NCBI GenBank assembly: GCA_934364805.1
Contig: CAKRMH010000018.1
Coordinates: forward strand, 1-59,724
Direction of reading: 5' to 3'
DNA length: 59,724 nt
Source: an uncultured Lachnospiraceae bacterium
GTDB lineage: Bacteria > Bacillota > Clostridia > Lachnospirales > Lachnospiraceae
The notes beneath the pieces were generated by a model. The model was not told where the DNA came from, did not search any database, and saw nothing but the letters and a program-made list of their open reading frames with translations. Both the position numbers and the translations under genes were made by a program. Each line of letters opens with the position of its first letter. Within the stretch, counting starts at the first letter, position 1. Positions 41,656-49,427 of this stretch are shown here, piece after piece.

Positions 41656-42898
41656 TCGGGAGGTAATTTATGACCGGAATCTGACCGGAAGTTATATGAA
41701 AATACCAGTCAGTATCGGACATGAGTTTGATGAGAGGATGATGTTAAGGCGAAAACTGCCAGGACTTTTACCGGTTGAACGGTGTTATATCGACGGGACA
41801 GGGCAGTATTGGTATAACATCTCCGGAAAGCAGTCGCTAGATACATATTGTAGAATACAAAAAATTGGCATTGATTTTGTGGAACGGATGATCATCAGTA
41901 TCTGTAGTGAAATTGAGATATTAGAATGTAATCTGTTAGATCAGAATTGTCTTTTGCTTGATCCGGAGCAGGTGTTTGTGACCAATCAGAACCAGGAGAT
42001 CATTTTTGCGATCTATCCGGGACATCATGAGCAGATTTCGAGCGAATTTCAGCAGCTTATGGAGTATCTTCTGACAAAGATCGACCATATGGATCAGGAA
42101 GCAGTCCGCATCGGTTATGCGATCTATGAGAAAACATTGGATGAAGCATATAGCATTATGGATATCCGCGACGAGATCATCGCAAGAAGATGTGAGAGAA
42201 CATCAGCAGTTGAAGCTGCAGCGCAGGTGCAGTGGAAGTCGGAAGCTCCCGTTCGTTCTTTTGATAAGGAGGTGTTAACTGAAAAAGATGTATCCTTTGA
42301 AGAAGATATGCCAGGCAGAAAGCGGTATGAGAGCTTGAAAACAGACAACATCCGAAAGCAGGAAGAAGAGAGGCAGAAACATATTTTAGATCAGTTATTC
42401 GGTGAGATTCAAAGGATTTATCAGGAATGGAGACAAAATCTGGCGGAATTGCTCGGAAAAGATAAGAAACTACAAGAAGCAGGCAGGGAGGAAGCAAAAA
42501 GAGCTCCCAAACAGCAGGATTCCTGGATTGCTTACCCGGATGATCCCATTCCGGAGGAAAAGATCCAGATTCATCCAACTGTGTGTCTGGGAGAATATGC
42601 TGTTCATCCAGAAGGAATTTTAATGTATGAGGGAACGGAGCAGCTGCAGAATTTAAGAATCACCAGCCAGGCAGTGCGGATTGGAAAAGCAGAAGATGCA
42701 GAACTACGCATTGAAAAGGACACGATCAGCAGATATCATGCCAGAATCGATGCAAAGAATAAAGAATACTATATTGAGGATCTTAATTCCACAAATGGAA
42801 CTTATATTAATGATGAACTGCTTCCCTACAAAGAAGTGCGTCAGTTAAAAAGCAATGACATCATCCGGTTTGCAGATGTAAAATACAGGTTTCTCTAG
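41648..42898 (+). CDS. FHA-domain protein of the Tad operon (DUF6382-like N-terminus)
   Basis: A 416-residue cytosolic protein. The N-terminal about 200 residues (starting EVIYDRNLTGSYMKI) resemble the DUF6382 domain found in clostridial Tad loci. A charged helical linker (about 205-300) leads to a C-terminal FHA domain (about 330-416) with the phosphothreonine-binding signature: RIGKAEDAELRI, then SRYHARI and LNSTNGTYINDELL. FHA domains read phosphothreonine made by Hanks-type kinases; the closest candidate kinase is the minus-strand fusion at 28.5-29.8 kb. Its start overlaps the previous gene, so it belongs to the pilus operon. Confidence 0.88.
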   Translation: MINREVIYDRNLTGSYMKIPVSIGHEFDERMMLRRKLPGLLPVERCYIDGTGQYWYNISGKQSLDTYCRIQKIGIDFVERMIISICSEIEILECNLLDQNCLLLDPEQVFVTNQNQEIIFAIYPGHHEQISSEFQQLMEYLLTKIDHMDQEAVRIGYAIYEKTLDEAYSIMDIRDEIIARRCERTSAVEAAAQVQWKSEAPVRSFDKEVLTEKDVSFEEDMPGRKRYESLKTDNIRKQEEERQKHILDQLFGEIQRIYQEWRQNLAELLGKDKKLQEAGREEAKRAPKQQDSWIAYPDDPIPEEKIQIHPTVCLGEYAVHPEGILMYEGTEQLQNLRITSQAVRIGKAEDAELRIEKDTISRYHARIDAKNKEYYIEDLNSTNGTYINDELLPYKEVRQLKSNDIIRFADVKYRFL

Positions 42899-42952
42899 AA
42901 GAAACACCGGTCATATATTATAATACCCTTATCGACGCAGGGGGTGACTGGC

Positions 42953-43972
42953 ATGATGCAACAGATGCAGGAGATCCTTAAAGAACAGGGATATCGCAGG
43001 CTGCAGGGACAATATGGACCGACAGAGATCTTTTATCAATATGTGCAGGGAGTATGCAGAACAATTCTCCTTCTTGATGGAACGACGGTCAGACCGATCA
43101 CCGTATCGGAACTGCAAAGGCTGAAAGAGCAGATCCGGTTCATGATGAAAAAGACAGCAGCAGGTTCTTATGGGGAATCGGCCTTAGAAGACCAGGTTTC
43201 GGTGGATCTTCTGACCATATTGATCGGATATGACGAGCAGGATGTTCGTATTTTGTGTGCAAATGTGGAAAACGTCTGGGTATATAATAAGACAAGTGGA
43301 AAAGTCATGGTTTATGAGGATCAGCCGGCAGATTTTTACGGATTGATAACAGCTTTGGAGAAAAATAAGAAAAAGCTGCCTTTTTTAGCTTATATAGTCA
43401 CTGTGATATTCATCGTGATCAATGTATTGGTATTTATTCATCTTGCAGTGAATGGCAATCCGGAAAAGGCATCCTATATGCTTTCAAAGGGTGCAATGTA
43501 TCCGGCCCGGATATTTCAGAACGGAGAATACTGGAGGTTTATTACAGCGGCATTTTTACATTTTGGAATGCGGCATCTGGTCAATAACATGTTTATGCTG
43601 GGATATATGGGCTCCTGGCTGGAAAAAGCCATGGGGCATATCCGTTTTCTGATCCTGTATCTGATGTCGGGAATCGGAGGAAATCTGTTATCGTATCTCA
43701 TAATGTGCAAAACTGGGAATTATGCGGTTGCAGCTGGTGCTTCCGGAGCAATTTTTGGGGTGGTAGGAGGCACACTCTGGGTTGTCATCTGTCATCGTGG
43801 GAGATATGAGTCCCTTACGACACCAGGAGTTCTGTTTATGATCGCTTTCAGCCTGTATTATGGAGTTGCCACAGCAGGCACGGATAACTGGGGGCATCTA
43901 GGTGGTTTGTTTACAGGAATTCTTATGGGGATGCTGTTGTACAGAAGAAAACGATCCGACAGTAATAGTTGA
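42953..43972 (+). CDS. Rhomboid-family intramembrane serine protease
   Basis: Membrane protease of 339 residues. The N-terminal about 140 residues are a soluble cytosolic domain of unknown role. Six or seven membrane helices follow (from about 145), with the rhomboid features: RFITAAFLHFGMRHLVNNMFMLGYMG, catalytic Ser near 264 in GASGAIFG and catalytic His near 315 in NWGHLGGLFTGILMG. Such enzymes cleave single-pass membrane proteins. It follows the Tad operon by 54 bp, so a pilus-related substrate is possible but unproven. ATG 42953 is placed nine bases after AGGGGG. Confidence 0.92.
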   Translation: MMQQMQEILKEQGYRRLQGQYGPTEIFYQYVQGVCRTILLLDGTTVRPITVSELQRLKEQIRFMMKKTAAGSYGESALEDQVSVDLLTILIGYDEQDVRILCANVENVWVYNKTSGKVMVYEDQPADFYGLITALEKNKKKLPFLAYIVTVIFIVINVLVFIHLAVNGNPEKASYMLSKGAMYPARIFQNGEYWRFITAAFLHFGMRHLVNNMFMLGYMGSWLEKAMGHIRFLILYLMSGIGGNLLSYLIMCKTGNYAVAAGASGAIFGVVGGTLWVVICHRGRYESLTTPGVLFMIAFSLYYGVATAGTDNWGHLGGLFTGILMGMLLYRRKRSDSNS

Positions 43973-44029
43973 TTTTCTGCCTGAAAATCAATATACTGAA
44001 AAGAGATCATGTGATGGGAGATACAGCAG

Positions 44030-45022
44030 ATGAAAATCAATATTTACTATGGTGGAAGAGGTCTGTTAGACGATCCTACCTTATATGTATTAAATAAAAT
44101 GGAAGAGGTTTTGAATGAACTTCGGGTAACGGTACAGCGTTATAATATTTATGAGCACAAGAATGAGATTGCGACACTTCCGCAGACCATTGGAGATGCA
44201 GACGGAATTATCCTTGCGACGACGATCGAGTGGCTTGGAATTGGTGGATATATGCAGCAATTTCTGGATGCATGCTGGCTTTATGGTGATAAAGAGAAGA
44301 TCAGCAATACCTATATGCAGCCAATCGTAATGTCAACGACATATGGAGAGCGTGAGGGGGAACTTACACTTGCCAATGCATGGGAGATTCTTGGAGGACG
44401 CCCGTGTGCAGGATTATGTGGTTACGTAGATGATCTTGTTGCTTTCCAGATGAACACGGATTATACGCTTATCATCGAGAAGAAAGCGGAGAATCTGTAT
44501 CGAACAATATCACAGAAGGTGAAGAGTCTGCCAAACAGTAATCAGGCAGTAAAACAGAAGGTACTGCGCACACAGCAGCTGAACCTTACTCCGCAGGAGA
44601 GTGAGCAGCTTTCCAAGTATGTGTCCGATGATACGTATGTGAAGAAACAGAAGGAAGATATTGAAGAGCTTGCTTCCATGTTCAAGGATATGCTTGGAAT
44701 GGCCAAAAATGAGAATGATAATCCTTATATTGCAGAGTTAAAAGCTCATTTTGCTCCAAGAGCAGACTTTACGGCAAGTTATCTGTTTACATTTGATGGA
44801 TTTAAAAAGCCATTATTTGTATCGGTGAATAATGAGGAACTGTCGATCTATTATGGAGAGGAGACCGCAGATATTCTGGTTCGTATGACACCGGAAGTGA
44901 TGCAGTCGATCCTGGATGGAAGAATGACCTTCCAGAGAGCATTTATGACAGGAGAAATGACGGCAAAAGGCGATTTTAAGACCCTTCGCATGTTAGACCA
45001 GCTGTTTCCGATCGCCGGTTAA
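44030..45022 (+). CDS. Flavodoxin-like domain fused to an SCP2-like domain
   Basis: A 330-residue cytosolic protein. The N-terminal about 165 residues have a flavodoxin/NADPH-dependent FMN reductase-like fold (MKINIYYGGRG, ADGIILATTIEWLGIGGYMQQFLDACW, IVMSTTYGEREGE). A helical linker (about 180-225) is followed by a C-terminal sterol-carrier-protein-2-like domain (about 235-328: FTASYLFTFDGFKKPLFVSV, then ADILVRMTPEVMQSILDGRMTFQRAFMTGEMTAKGDF). The SCP2 half suggests a hydrophobic ligand; the flavin-binding half suggests redox. Its 3' end overlaps the convergent kinase gene by 4 bp. Function is unknown. Confidence 0.8.
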   Translation: MKINIYYGGRGLLDDPTLYVLNKMEEVLNELRVTVQRYNIYEHKNEIATLPQTIGDADGIILATTIEWLGIGGYMQQFLDACWLYGDKEKISNTYMQPIVMSTTYGEREGELTLANAWEILGGRPCAGLCGYVDDLVAFQMNTDYTLIIEKKAENLYRTISQKVKSLPNSNQAVKQKVLRTQQLNLTPQESEQLSKYVSDDTYVKKQKEDIEELASMFKDMLGMAKNENDNPYIAELKAHFAPRADFTASYLFTFDGFKKPLFVSVNNEELSIYYGEETADILVRMTPEVMQSILDGRMTFQRAFMTGEMTAKGDFKTLRMLDQLFPIAG

Positions 45023-45678
45023 GAGGACACTGGAAGTTCAAATGGTAAAGAAATGGTAAAAGTTGTGCCTTTTTGGGGCATGGACTGACAGGTAAGGCTT
45101 CCACCGTGTGCTTCGATAATGCTTTTGGTGATAACAAGACCGAGACCGTTTCCTTTATCTTTGGAAGTGAAAAATGGGGTATAGAGCTGATCCAGAGTCT
45201 GTGGATCCATGCCACAGCCAGAATCTTTGATATCCAGACAAAGCGAATCAGAGCACTCATAAGCATAGATATCGATTGTTCCTGAAGTTCCGACAGCTTC
45301 GTAGGAATTTTTGAGAAGATTGACGATGGCTTCTCTCAAACGCATCTGGTCAATGGGCACAGGTTTCAGATTATCCGGTGCATGGAATGTGCAGCGGATA
45401 TTGGTATCCTCGAAGCAGACCCTTGCGGAGTTCATGATCTGCTCCATAAATTTATTCATATCGGTTGGTGTTTTGTTCAGGTCGCTGCCCAGTCTGGCAG
45501 TGGATAATTCGATGATGATGTTCCGCAGAACGTGGACATCAGAAATCGTATCGTTCCAGTAAGCAAAACCAGACACCTCCGGATGCTGTTTTTCAATCAG
45601 CTGAAGTGAACTGTTTATAATCGTGATCATGTTTTTGATCTCATGAAATATATGTTGATAATCCTCGTTGCGCAACAT
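45019..45678 (-). CDS. Soluble histidine kinase, sporulation-kinase-like
   Basis: A 219-residue kinase core without membrane segments. The dimerisation helix carries the phospho-His in YQHIFHEIKNMITIINSSLQLIE, followed by the ATPase domain with N box (EAIVNLLKNSYEAV), G1 (DIKDSGCGM), F box (LYTPFFTSKDKGNGLGL) and G2. It resembles the catalytic half of KinA-E or of NtrB-like kinases with no sensor domain, so input must come from a partner. There is no response regulator next to it. ATG 45678 is used because GGGAGGG lies six bases upstream; the longer frame to 45843 runs into the HIT gene. Confidence 0.88.
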   Translation of the reverse strand: MLRNEDYQHIFHEIKNMITIINSSLQLIEKQHPEVSGFAYWNDTISDVHVLRNIIIELSTARLGSDLNKTPTDMNKFMEQIMNSARVCFEDTNIRCTFHAPDNLKPVPIDQMRLREAIVNLLKNSYEAVGTSGTIDIYAYECSDSLCLDIKDSGCGMDPQTLDQLYTPFFTSKDKGNGLGLVITKSIIEAHGGSLTCQSMPQKGTTFTISLPFELPVSS

Positions 45679-45781
45679 AACCATCCCTCCCATAGGGTAG
45701 AGTTTAGCATTTTCAATATACGAATGCAACGATTTACATTCTACAGAATTCGACAAATCAAGGTAAAGGAGATAGAGAATT

Positions 45782-46198
45782 ATGAAAGACAATAACTGTA
45801 TTTTCTGTAAACTGGCAAACGGAGAAATCCCTACCAACGCCATTTATGAGGATGATGATTTTAAGGTGATCCTGGATGCAAGTCCTGCATCAAAGGGCCA
45901 TGCACTGATCCTTCCGAAAGAGCATTATGCCAATATTTATGAGATTGATGAAGAAGTCCTGGCAAAGGCATCCAGGCTTGCCAAAAAGATCATCACGCAT
46001 GAGAAAGAGATACTGAAATGTGATGGATACAATGTGGTCCAGAATAACGGAGAAGTTGCAGGACAGACGGTGTTCCATTATCATATGCATCTGATCCCGC
46101 GTTATGCATCCGATGATAACACCAATGTGATCGAATGGAAGCATAAAGAATTCACAGATGATGAGATGGCACAGATCTGCAAAGAGATGAAACTGTAA
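45782..46198 (+). CDS. hit: HIT-family nucleotide hydrolase
   Basis: Histidine-triad protein of 138 residues, a dimeric enzyme that hydrolyses AMP-linked or AMP-amidate compounds. The triad appears as VFHYHMHLIPRYA, and the N-terminal CIFCKLANGEIPTNAIYEDD contains the Cys pair commonly seen in Hit proteins. In the middle, FKVILDASPASKGHALILPKEHYANIYE is typical. It is transcribed alone, divergent from the kinase gene, with AAAGGAG upstream and a bidirectional terminator downstream. Confidence 0.95.
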   Translation: MKDNNCIFCKLANGEIPTNAIYEDDDFKVILDASPASKGHALILPKEHYANIYEIDEEVLAKASRLAKKIITHEKEILKCDGYNVVQNNGEVAGQTVFHYHMHLIPRYASDDNTNVIEWKHKEFTDDEMAQICKEMKL

Positions 46199-46239
46199 GA
46201 TCTGCAAAACAGTAAGAACTACAAACCATAAGAACCAGA

Positions 46240-46296
46240 AAACTCCCGGAATAACAGCTTAACTCTATAAGAATCAGACCGTTATTTCCGGGAGTT
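46240..46296. terminator. Bidirectional terminator between hit and murG
   Basis: Arms AAACTCCCGGAATAAC and GTTATTTCCGGGAGTTT pair almost perfectly (one bulge), flanked by A and T runs; both genes converge on it. Confidence 0.88.
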
Positions 46297-46315
46297 TGTG
46301 ATTCAGCAAACAATA

Positions 46316-47383
46316 TTATTTGGAAACATCTTCAATCAGTTTCATGATCGTTCCGATGGAATCCAGCTGTCCGCTTTGGGACATTGCCTGAATGTACTGC
46401 TCACGGGAGTCATATACCTTCCGGATCGTATCTAAAAGAAGCTGGTCAGTCAGGGATTCCTCTTCTAAGACACAGGAGAAGCCCTGTTTCTCAAAGGATC
46501 TGGCATTTAGAATCTGATCGCCGCGGCTTGCAGCAGCAGGCAGCGGAATCAGTATGTTTGGTTTATGCAGAGCCAGGAGCTCACAGATGGAGTTGGCACC
46601 GGCACGCGAGATCACAAGGTCGGCAAGTGCGAACATATCGGTAAGTTCTGCATTGGCATATTCAAACTGGGAATATCCAAGAACGCCCTTTAACTGCTCA
46701 TCCAGATTCCCTTTTCCACATAAATGAATGACATAGAAATGCTCCAGAAGCTCTGGAAGGATCTTACGTATCGCTTCATTGATCGCCTTGGAACCAAGGC
46801 TTCCGCCAATGATCAGAAGAACCGGCTTATTATGATCCGGGAAATTGCAGCAGCTGACCGCTTTGGACGGATCACCGCCAAATAATTCACGACGGATCGG
46901 TGAACCGGTAAGAACTGCTTTATCTGCAGGTAAATATTTTAATGTCTCCGGGAAGTTGCAGCATACCTTGCGGGCGCCTGGAATCGCAAGTTTATTTGCA
47001 AGACCAGGGGTGATATCGGATTCATGGATGATGGCCGGAACATTGCAGAGCTTTGCTGCAAGAACGACAGGTACAGAAACGAATCCTCCCTTGGAGAATA
47101 CAACATCCGGTTTTATTTTGCGCATGAGATGTACTGCCTGGCCGTATCCTTTTATGATGCGGAACGGATCCGAGAAATTCTTCCAGGCGAAATATCTGCG
47201 GAGTTTTCCGGAAGAGATTCCGTAGTATGGGATACCACGGTCCTCAATCAGCTTTTTCTCGATCCCGTTATAAGAACCGATATAAGAGATCTCGTATCCG
47301 GCCTCCTTAAGAGAAGGCATCAGCGCAATGTTTGGTGTAACATGGCCGGCAGTGCCGCCACCGGTCATAATGATCTTTTTCAT
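46316..47383 (-). CDS. murG: MurG, lipid II synthase
   Basis: Peripheral membrane glycosyltransferase that adds GlcNAc to lipid I to form lipid II, the last cytoplasmic step of peptidoglycan synthesis. The 355-residue protein has the N-terminal G loop MTGGGTAGHVTPN, the lipid-acceptor region FSKGGFVSVPVVLAA, the second glycine-rich loop IIGGSLGSKAINEAI and the UDP-GlcNAc site VISRAGANSICELLALHKPNILIPLP. It is not inside a dcw cluster, so it is an isolated copy. Of two neighbouring in-frame ATGs (47389, 47383), the second has proper spacing from AAAGGA. Confidence 0.97.
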   Translation of the reverse strand: MKKIIMTGGGTAGHVTPNIALMPSLKEAGYEISYIGSYNGIEKKLIEDRGIPYYGISSGKLRRYFAWKNFSDPFRIIKGYGQAVHLMRKIKPDVVFSKGGFVSVPVVLAAKLCNVPAIIHESDITPGLANKLAIPGARKVCCNFPETLKYLPADKAVLTGSPIRRELFGGDPSKAVSCCNFPDHNKPVLLIIGGSLGSKAINEAIRKILPELLEHFYVIHLCGKGNLDEQLKGVLGYSQFEYANAELTDMFALADLVISRAGANSICELLALHKPNILIPLPAAASRGDQILNARSFEKQGFSCVLEEESLTDQLLLDTIRKVYDSREQYIQAMSQSGQLDSIGTIMKLIEDVSK

Positions 47384-47441
47384 GTTCATGTCCTTTCTTG
47401 ATTCAGGATTATGTAACTCGGGTGAGTTATGCTTTTTATAT

Positions 47442-47470
47442 ATTATACTCTAAAAATGAAAAGTCAACAA
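47442..47470 (-). promoter_or_regulatory. Sigma-A promoter of murG
   Basis: Minus strand: TTGTTG (47465-47470), 17 bp, TATAAT (47442-47447). The leader also has a small hairpin AACTC-GGGT-GAGTT (47415-47428). Confidence 0.6.
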
Positions 47471-47579
47471 AAACACTTGTAAAAAAAACTGGATAGATTA
47501 AAATAAAAATTACATTTTTGTGTATATTTTACACGGGCAGACATGGCACGTTATGTAGAGGGTAAGGAAGGGCAGAAGG

Positions 47580-48854
47580 TTGGGATCACGATATTATCGG
47601 CATCTTTTTCAGTGTCAGAAGGACGTAATCATTCAAAGTGGGAGCATTTTGAACAGCGTGGACGATCAGCGGACAACGTATGTGTATCTGACAGGGTTTT
47701 ATCATCGGGAATCTGCACAGACAGACCTGTTTGAGCGGGAGCAGCAAGTATGGGAAGATAAATTTCCGCTGGAAGATGGGGCTATTCTTGATATTTGCGT
47801 TTTGGGTGTATACACGTATGCCACGATCATTGCACTTCTTCACATTCTAAAGAAATATCCGACCTGCACAGTGCTTTTACCTTATATCACGCCGCTTCAG
47901 CGGCTGCATCTGGCGGGCAATATCCCGATCGATCATCCACATCGGCGGGAACTGATCTATTTTCTTGATTATCCATATGAAAGTCTCCGGAAAACGGGAG
48001 CAGAAAATATATATTTTTTATGTGGAAACGGCGATCCGATCCATGGGAATCTCGATTGCCTGGAGGAAGGCTATCATTTTACAATGGAAAATGATGAACT
48101 TACGAAATTGATCTGTGGAATGGAAGGACAGACGATTCCGGTGTTGAAATCGGGATATATACGGGAAAACGACTGGCTTTTTTACTTTGGAGCATTTGGT
48201 ACGAATGTGCTTCGTATTAAGGCGTTCACGAGACAGTATGCTAAGCAGAACAAGGGTAAGCCAGGCTCTGATTATCAGAAACTTCAGGAAATGTTAAAGC
48301 TGTTTGAACGGCAATTCGGCAGCAGTCCGTATCCCTCCATCCTTCTGTATCATGGTCCGGTCTGGGATTCTCCACGCGAATACACATCCCTCATGACAGG
48401 GAGGAATTTCCCGGCGGACCGGGGATGTCAGGCAGGGATATCTCCGAATGGGGTCGACTGCGCAATAAAATGCCAGCACGATAACGATTATGAGTGCATG
48501 CAGTATCACAGGGATAAAAAACGTAATCAGTCCCGTATGGGCATCTGGCATCTTGGCAATATCAGTCTGAAGGAATATCTGCCACAGATTTTATTGTATT
48601 TTGAGGATATTATTGAGAAAACAAGAGGGCTCACAGTTCCGGAATGTGGCAGCAGGGAGTTGTGGAATCCACAGATCTTAAAACAATTTCTTGGGGAGGA
48701 AACGATATACTGGATCACATCGGCAGAAAACTGTTCCAATCCCGGACAACTGATCGAGATCCTTACCAAACAGGGATATAACAGGCTGATCAATATTAAT
48801 GACGCATTCAGCTATTGTTTTTCCGGTTATCTGATATCCAATGACAGATTATAG
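47580..48854 (+). CDS. Degenerate metallo-beta-lactamase-fold (ComEC-like) protein
   Basis: A 424-residue protein with no signal peptide. I infer homology to ComEC-type metallo-beta-lactamases from order and spacing of elements. ILDICVLGVYTYATIIALLHILKKYP-like sequence (about residues 65-90) corresponds to the strand carrying HxHxDH, but the motif reads VYTYATI, so the metal ligands are lost; LPYITPLQRL follows as in active relatives. Near the end, HLGNISLKE parallels GDISLKE, VPECGSRELWNPQIL parallels PHHGS...WN, and SAENCSNPGQLIEIL parallels the region around HP. A cysteine-rich insert (ADRGCQAGISPNGVDCAIKC) is present instead. Start TTG with AAGGAAGGG upstream. Probably a binding or regulatory pseudoenzyme; function is unknown. 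Confidence 0.75.
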   Translation: MGSRYYRHLFQCQKDVIIQSGSILNSVDDQRTTYVYLTGFYHRESAQTDLFEREQQVWEDKFPLEDGAILDICVLGVYTYATIIALLHILKKYPTCTVLLPYITPLQRLHLAGNIPIDHPHRRELIYFLDYPYESLRKTGAENIYFLCGNGDPIHGNLDCLEEGYHFTMENDELTKLICGMEGQTIPVLKSGYIRENDWLFYFGAFGTNVLRIKAFTRQYAKQNKGKPGSDYQKLQEMLKLFERQFGSSPYPSILLYHGPVWDSPREYTSLMTGRNFPADRGCQAGISPNGVDCAIKCQHDNDYECMQYHRDKKRNQSRMGIWHLGNISLKEYLPQILLYFEDIIEKTRGLTVPECGSRELWNPQILKQFLGEETIYWITSAENCSNPGQLIEILTKQGYNRLININDAFSYCFSGYLISNDRL

Positions 48855-48979
48855 CGAAACTTGCGATGAAAAGACGGGCGCAGGCTCTTTTTTGAAACGC
48901 AGATATCGTATACAATAGAGTCAGCCGGAGGACAGGTCTCTGTCACAGAAGGTGATCAATGGGAAAAGGAGTGAAATAT

Positions 48980-49273
48980 ATGGATCAGTTCATTGTATGG
49001 ATGCATGAATATGCGATGCCAGTCATGGCTGGAGGACAGGCACTGCTGTTTATCGGAATGCTTGTACTGATACATAAGATAAACGGAATGAGAAGAAAAG
49101 CGGATCGGATCATTTCCGGAGTAGAAAAATACCTTACGATCGTCATGGAAGAGGAAGCCGGTCAGAGCGTCCAGACATCAGAAAAGACGATTTCAGGAAG
49201 CGCAAAAGCGCCACTGGATGAAGAAACGCAAAACCGCCTGATATCAACGGTTTTACAGGAAATCTTCCCTTGA
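48980..49273 (+). CDS. Small single-pass membrane protein, unknown
   Basis: A 97-residue protein with one N-terminal transmembrane helix (about 11-31, AMPVMAGGQALLFIGMLVLI) followed by a basic stop-transfer (HKINGMRRKADR) and a charged cytosolic tail. I do not recognise the family. ATG 48980 is chosen because AAAAGGAG lies eight bases upstream; ATG 48959 is an in-frame alternative with a poorer site. It ends just before the promoter of the SleB-like gene, so it is an independent short gene. Confidence 0.7.
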   Translation: MDQFIVWMHEYAMPVMAGGQALLFIGMLVLIHKINGMRRKADRIISGVEKYLTIVMEEEAGQSVQTSEKTISGSAKAPLDEETQNRLISTVLQEIFP

Positions 49274-49298
49274 ATAACAGCATAAAAATGGGTGAAAT

Positions 49299-49327
49299 TT
49301 GACAAATAGCAGTCTTTCTGCTATACT
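49299..49327 (+). promoter_or_regulatory. Sigma-A promoter of the SH3-SleB gene
   Basis: TTGACA (49299-49304), 17 bp, TATACT (49322-49327). The transcript would have a leader of about 95 nt. Confidence 0.85.
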
Positions 49328-49360
49328 ATCCATCGTAACAAATTCGTAACATTTGCAATA

Positions 49361-49411
49361 TAATGTTTAAAAACGAAACATTAGTGTAATACTTTTACTT
49401 AAGAATTACAC
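49361..49411 (+). repeat. Two consecutive inverted repeats in the sleB-like leader
   Basis: TAATGTTT (49361-49368)/AAACATTA (49376-49383) and GTGTAAT (49384-49390)/ATTACAC (49405-49411) abut each other. They may fold in the leader or be protein sites; they do not resemble a known riboswitch that I can identify. Confidence 0.55.
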
Positions 49412-49427
49412 CATATGGAGGTTATGT

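Noticed and set aside
49328..49427. c-di-AMP (ydaO-type) riboswitch before the SleB-like gene, a common place for it
   Set aside because: The leader is only about 95 nt and shows two simple inverted repeats without the conserved motifs.
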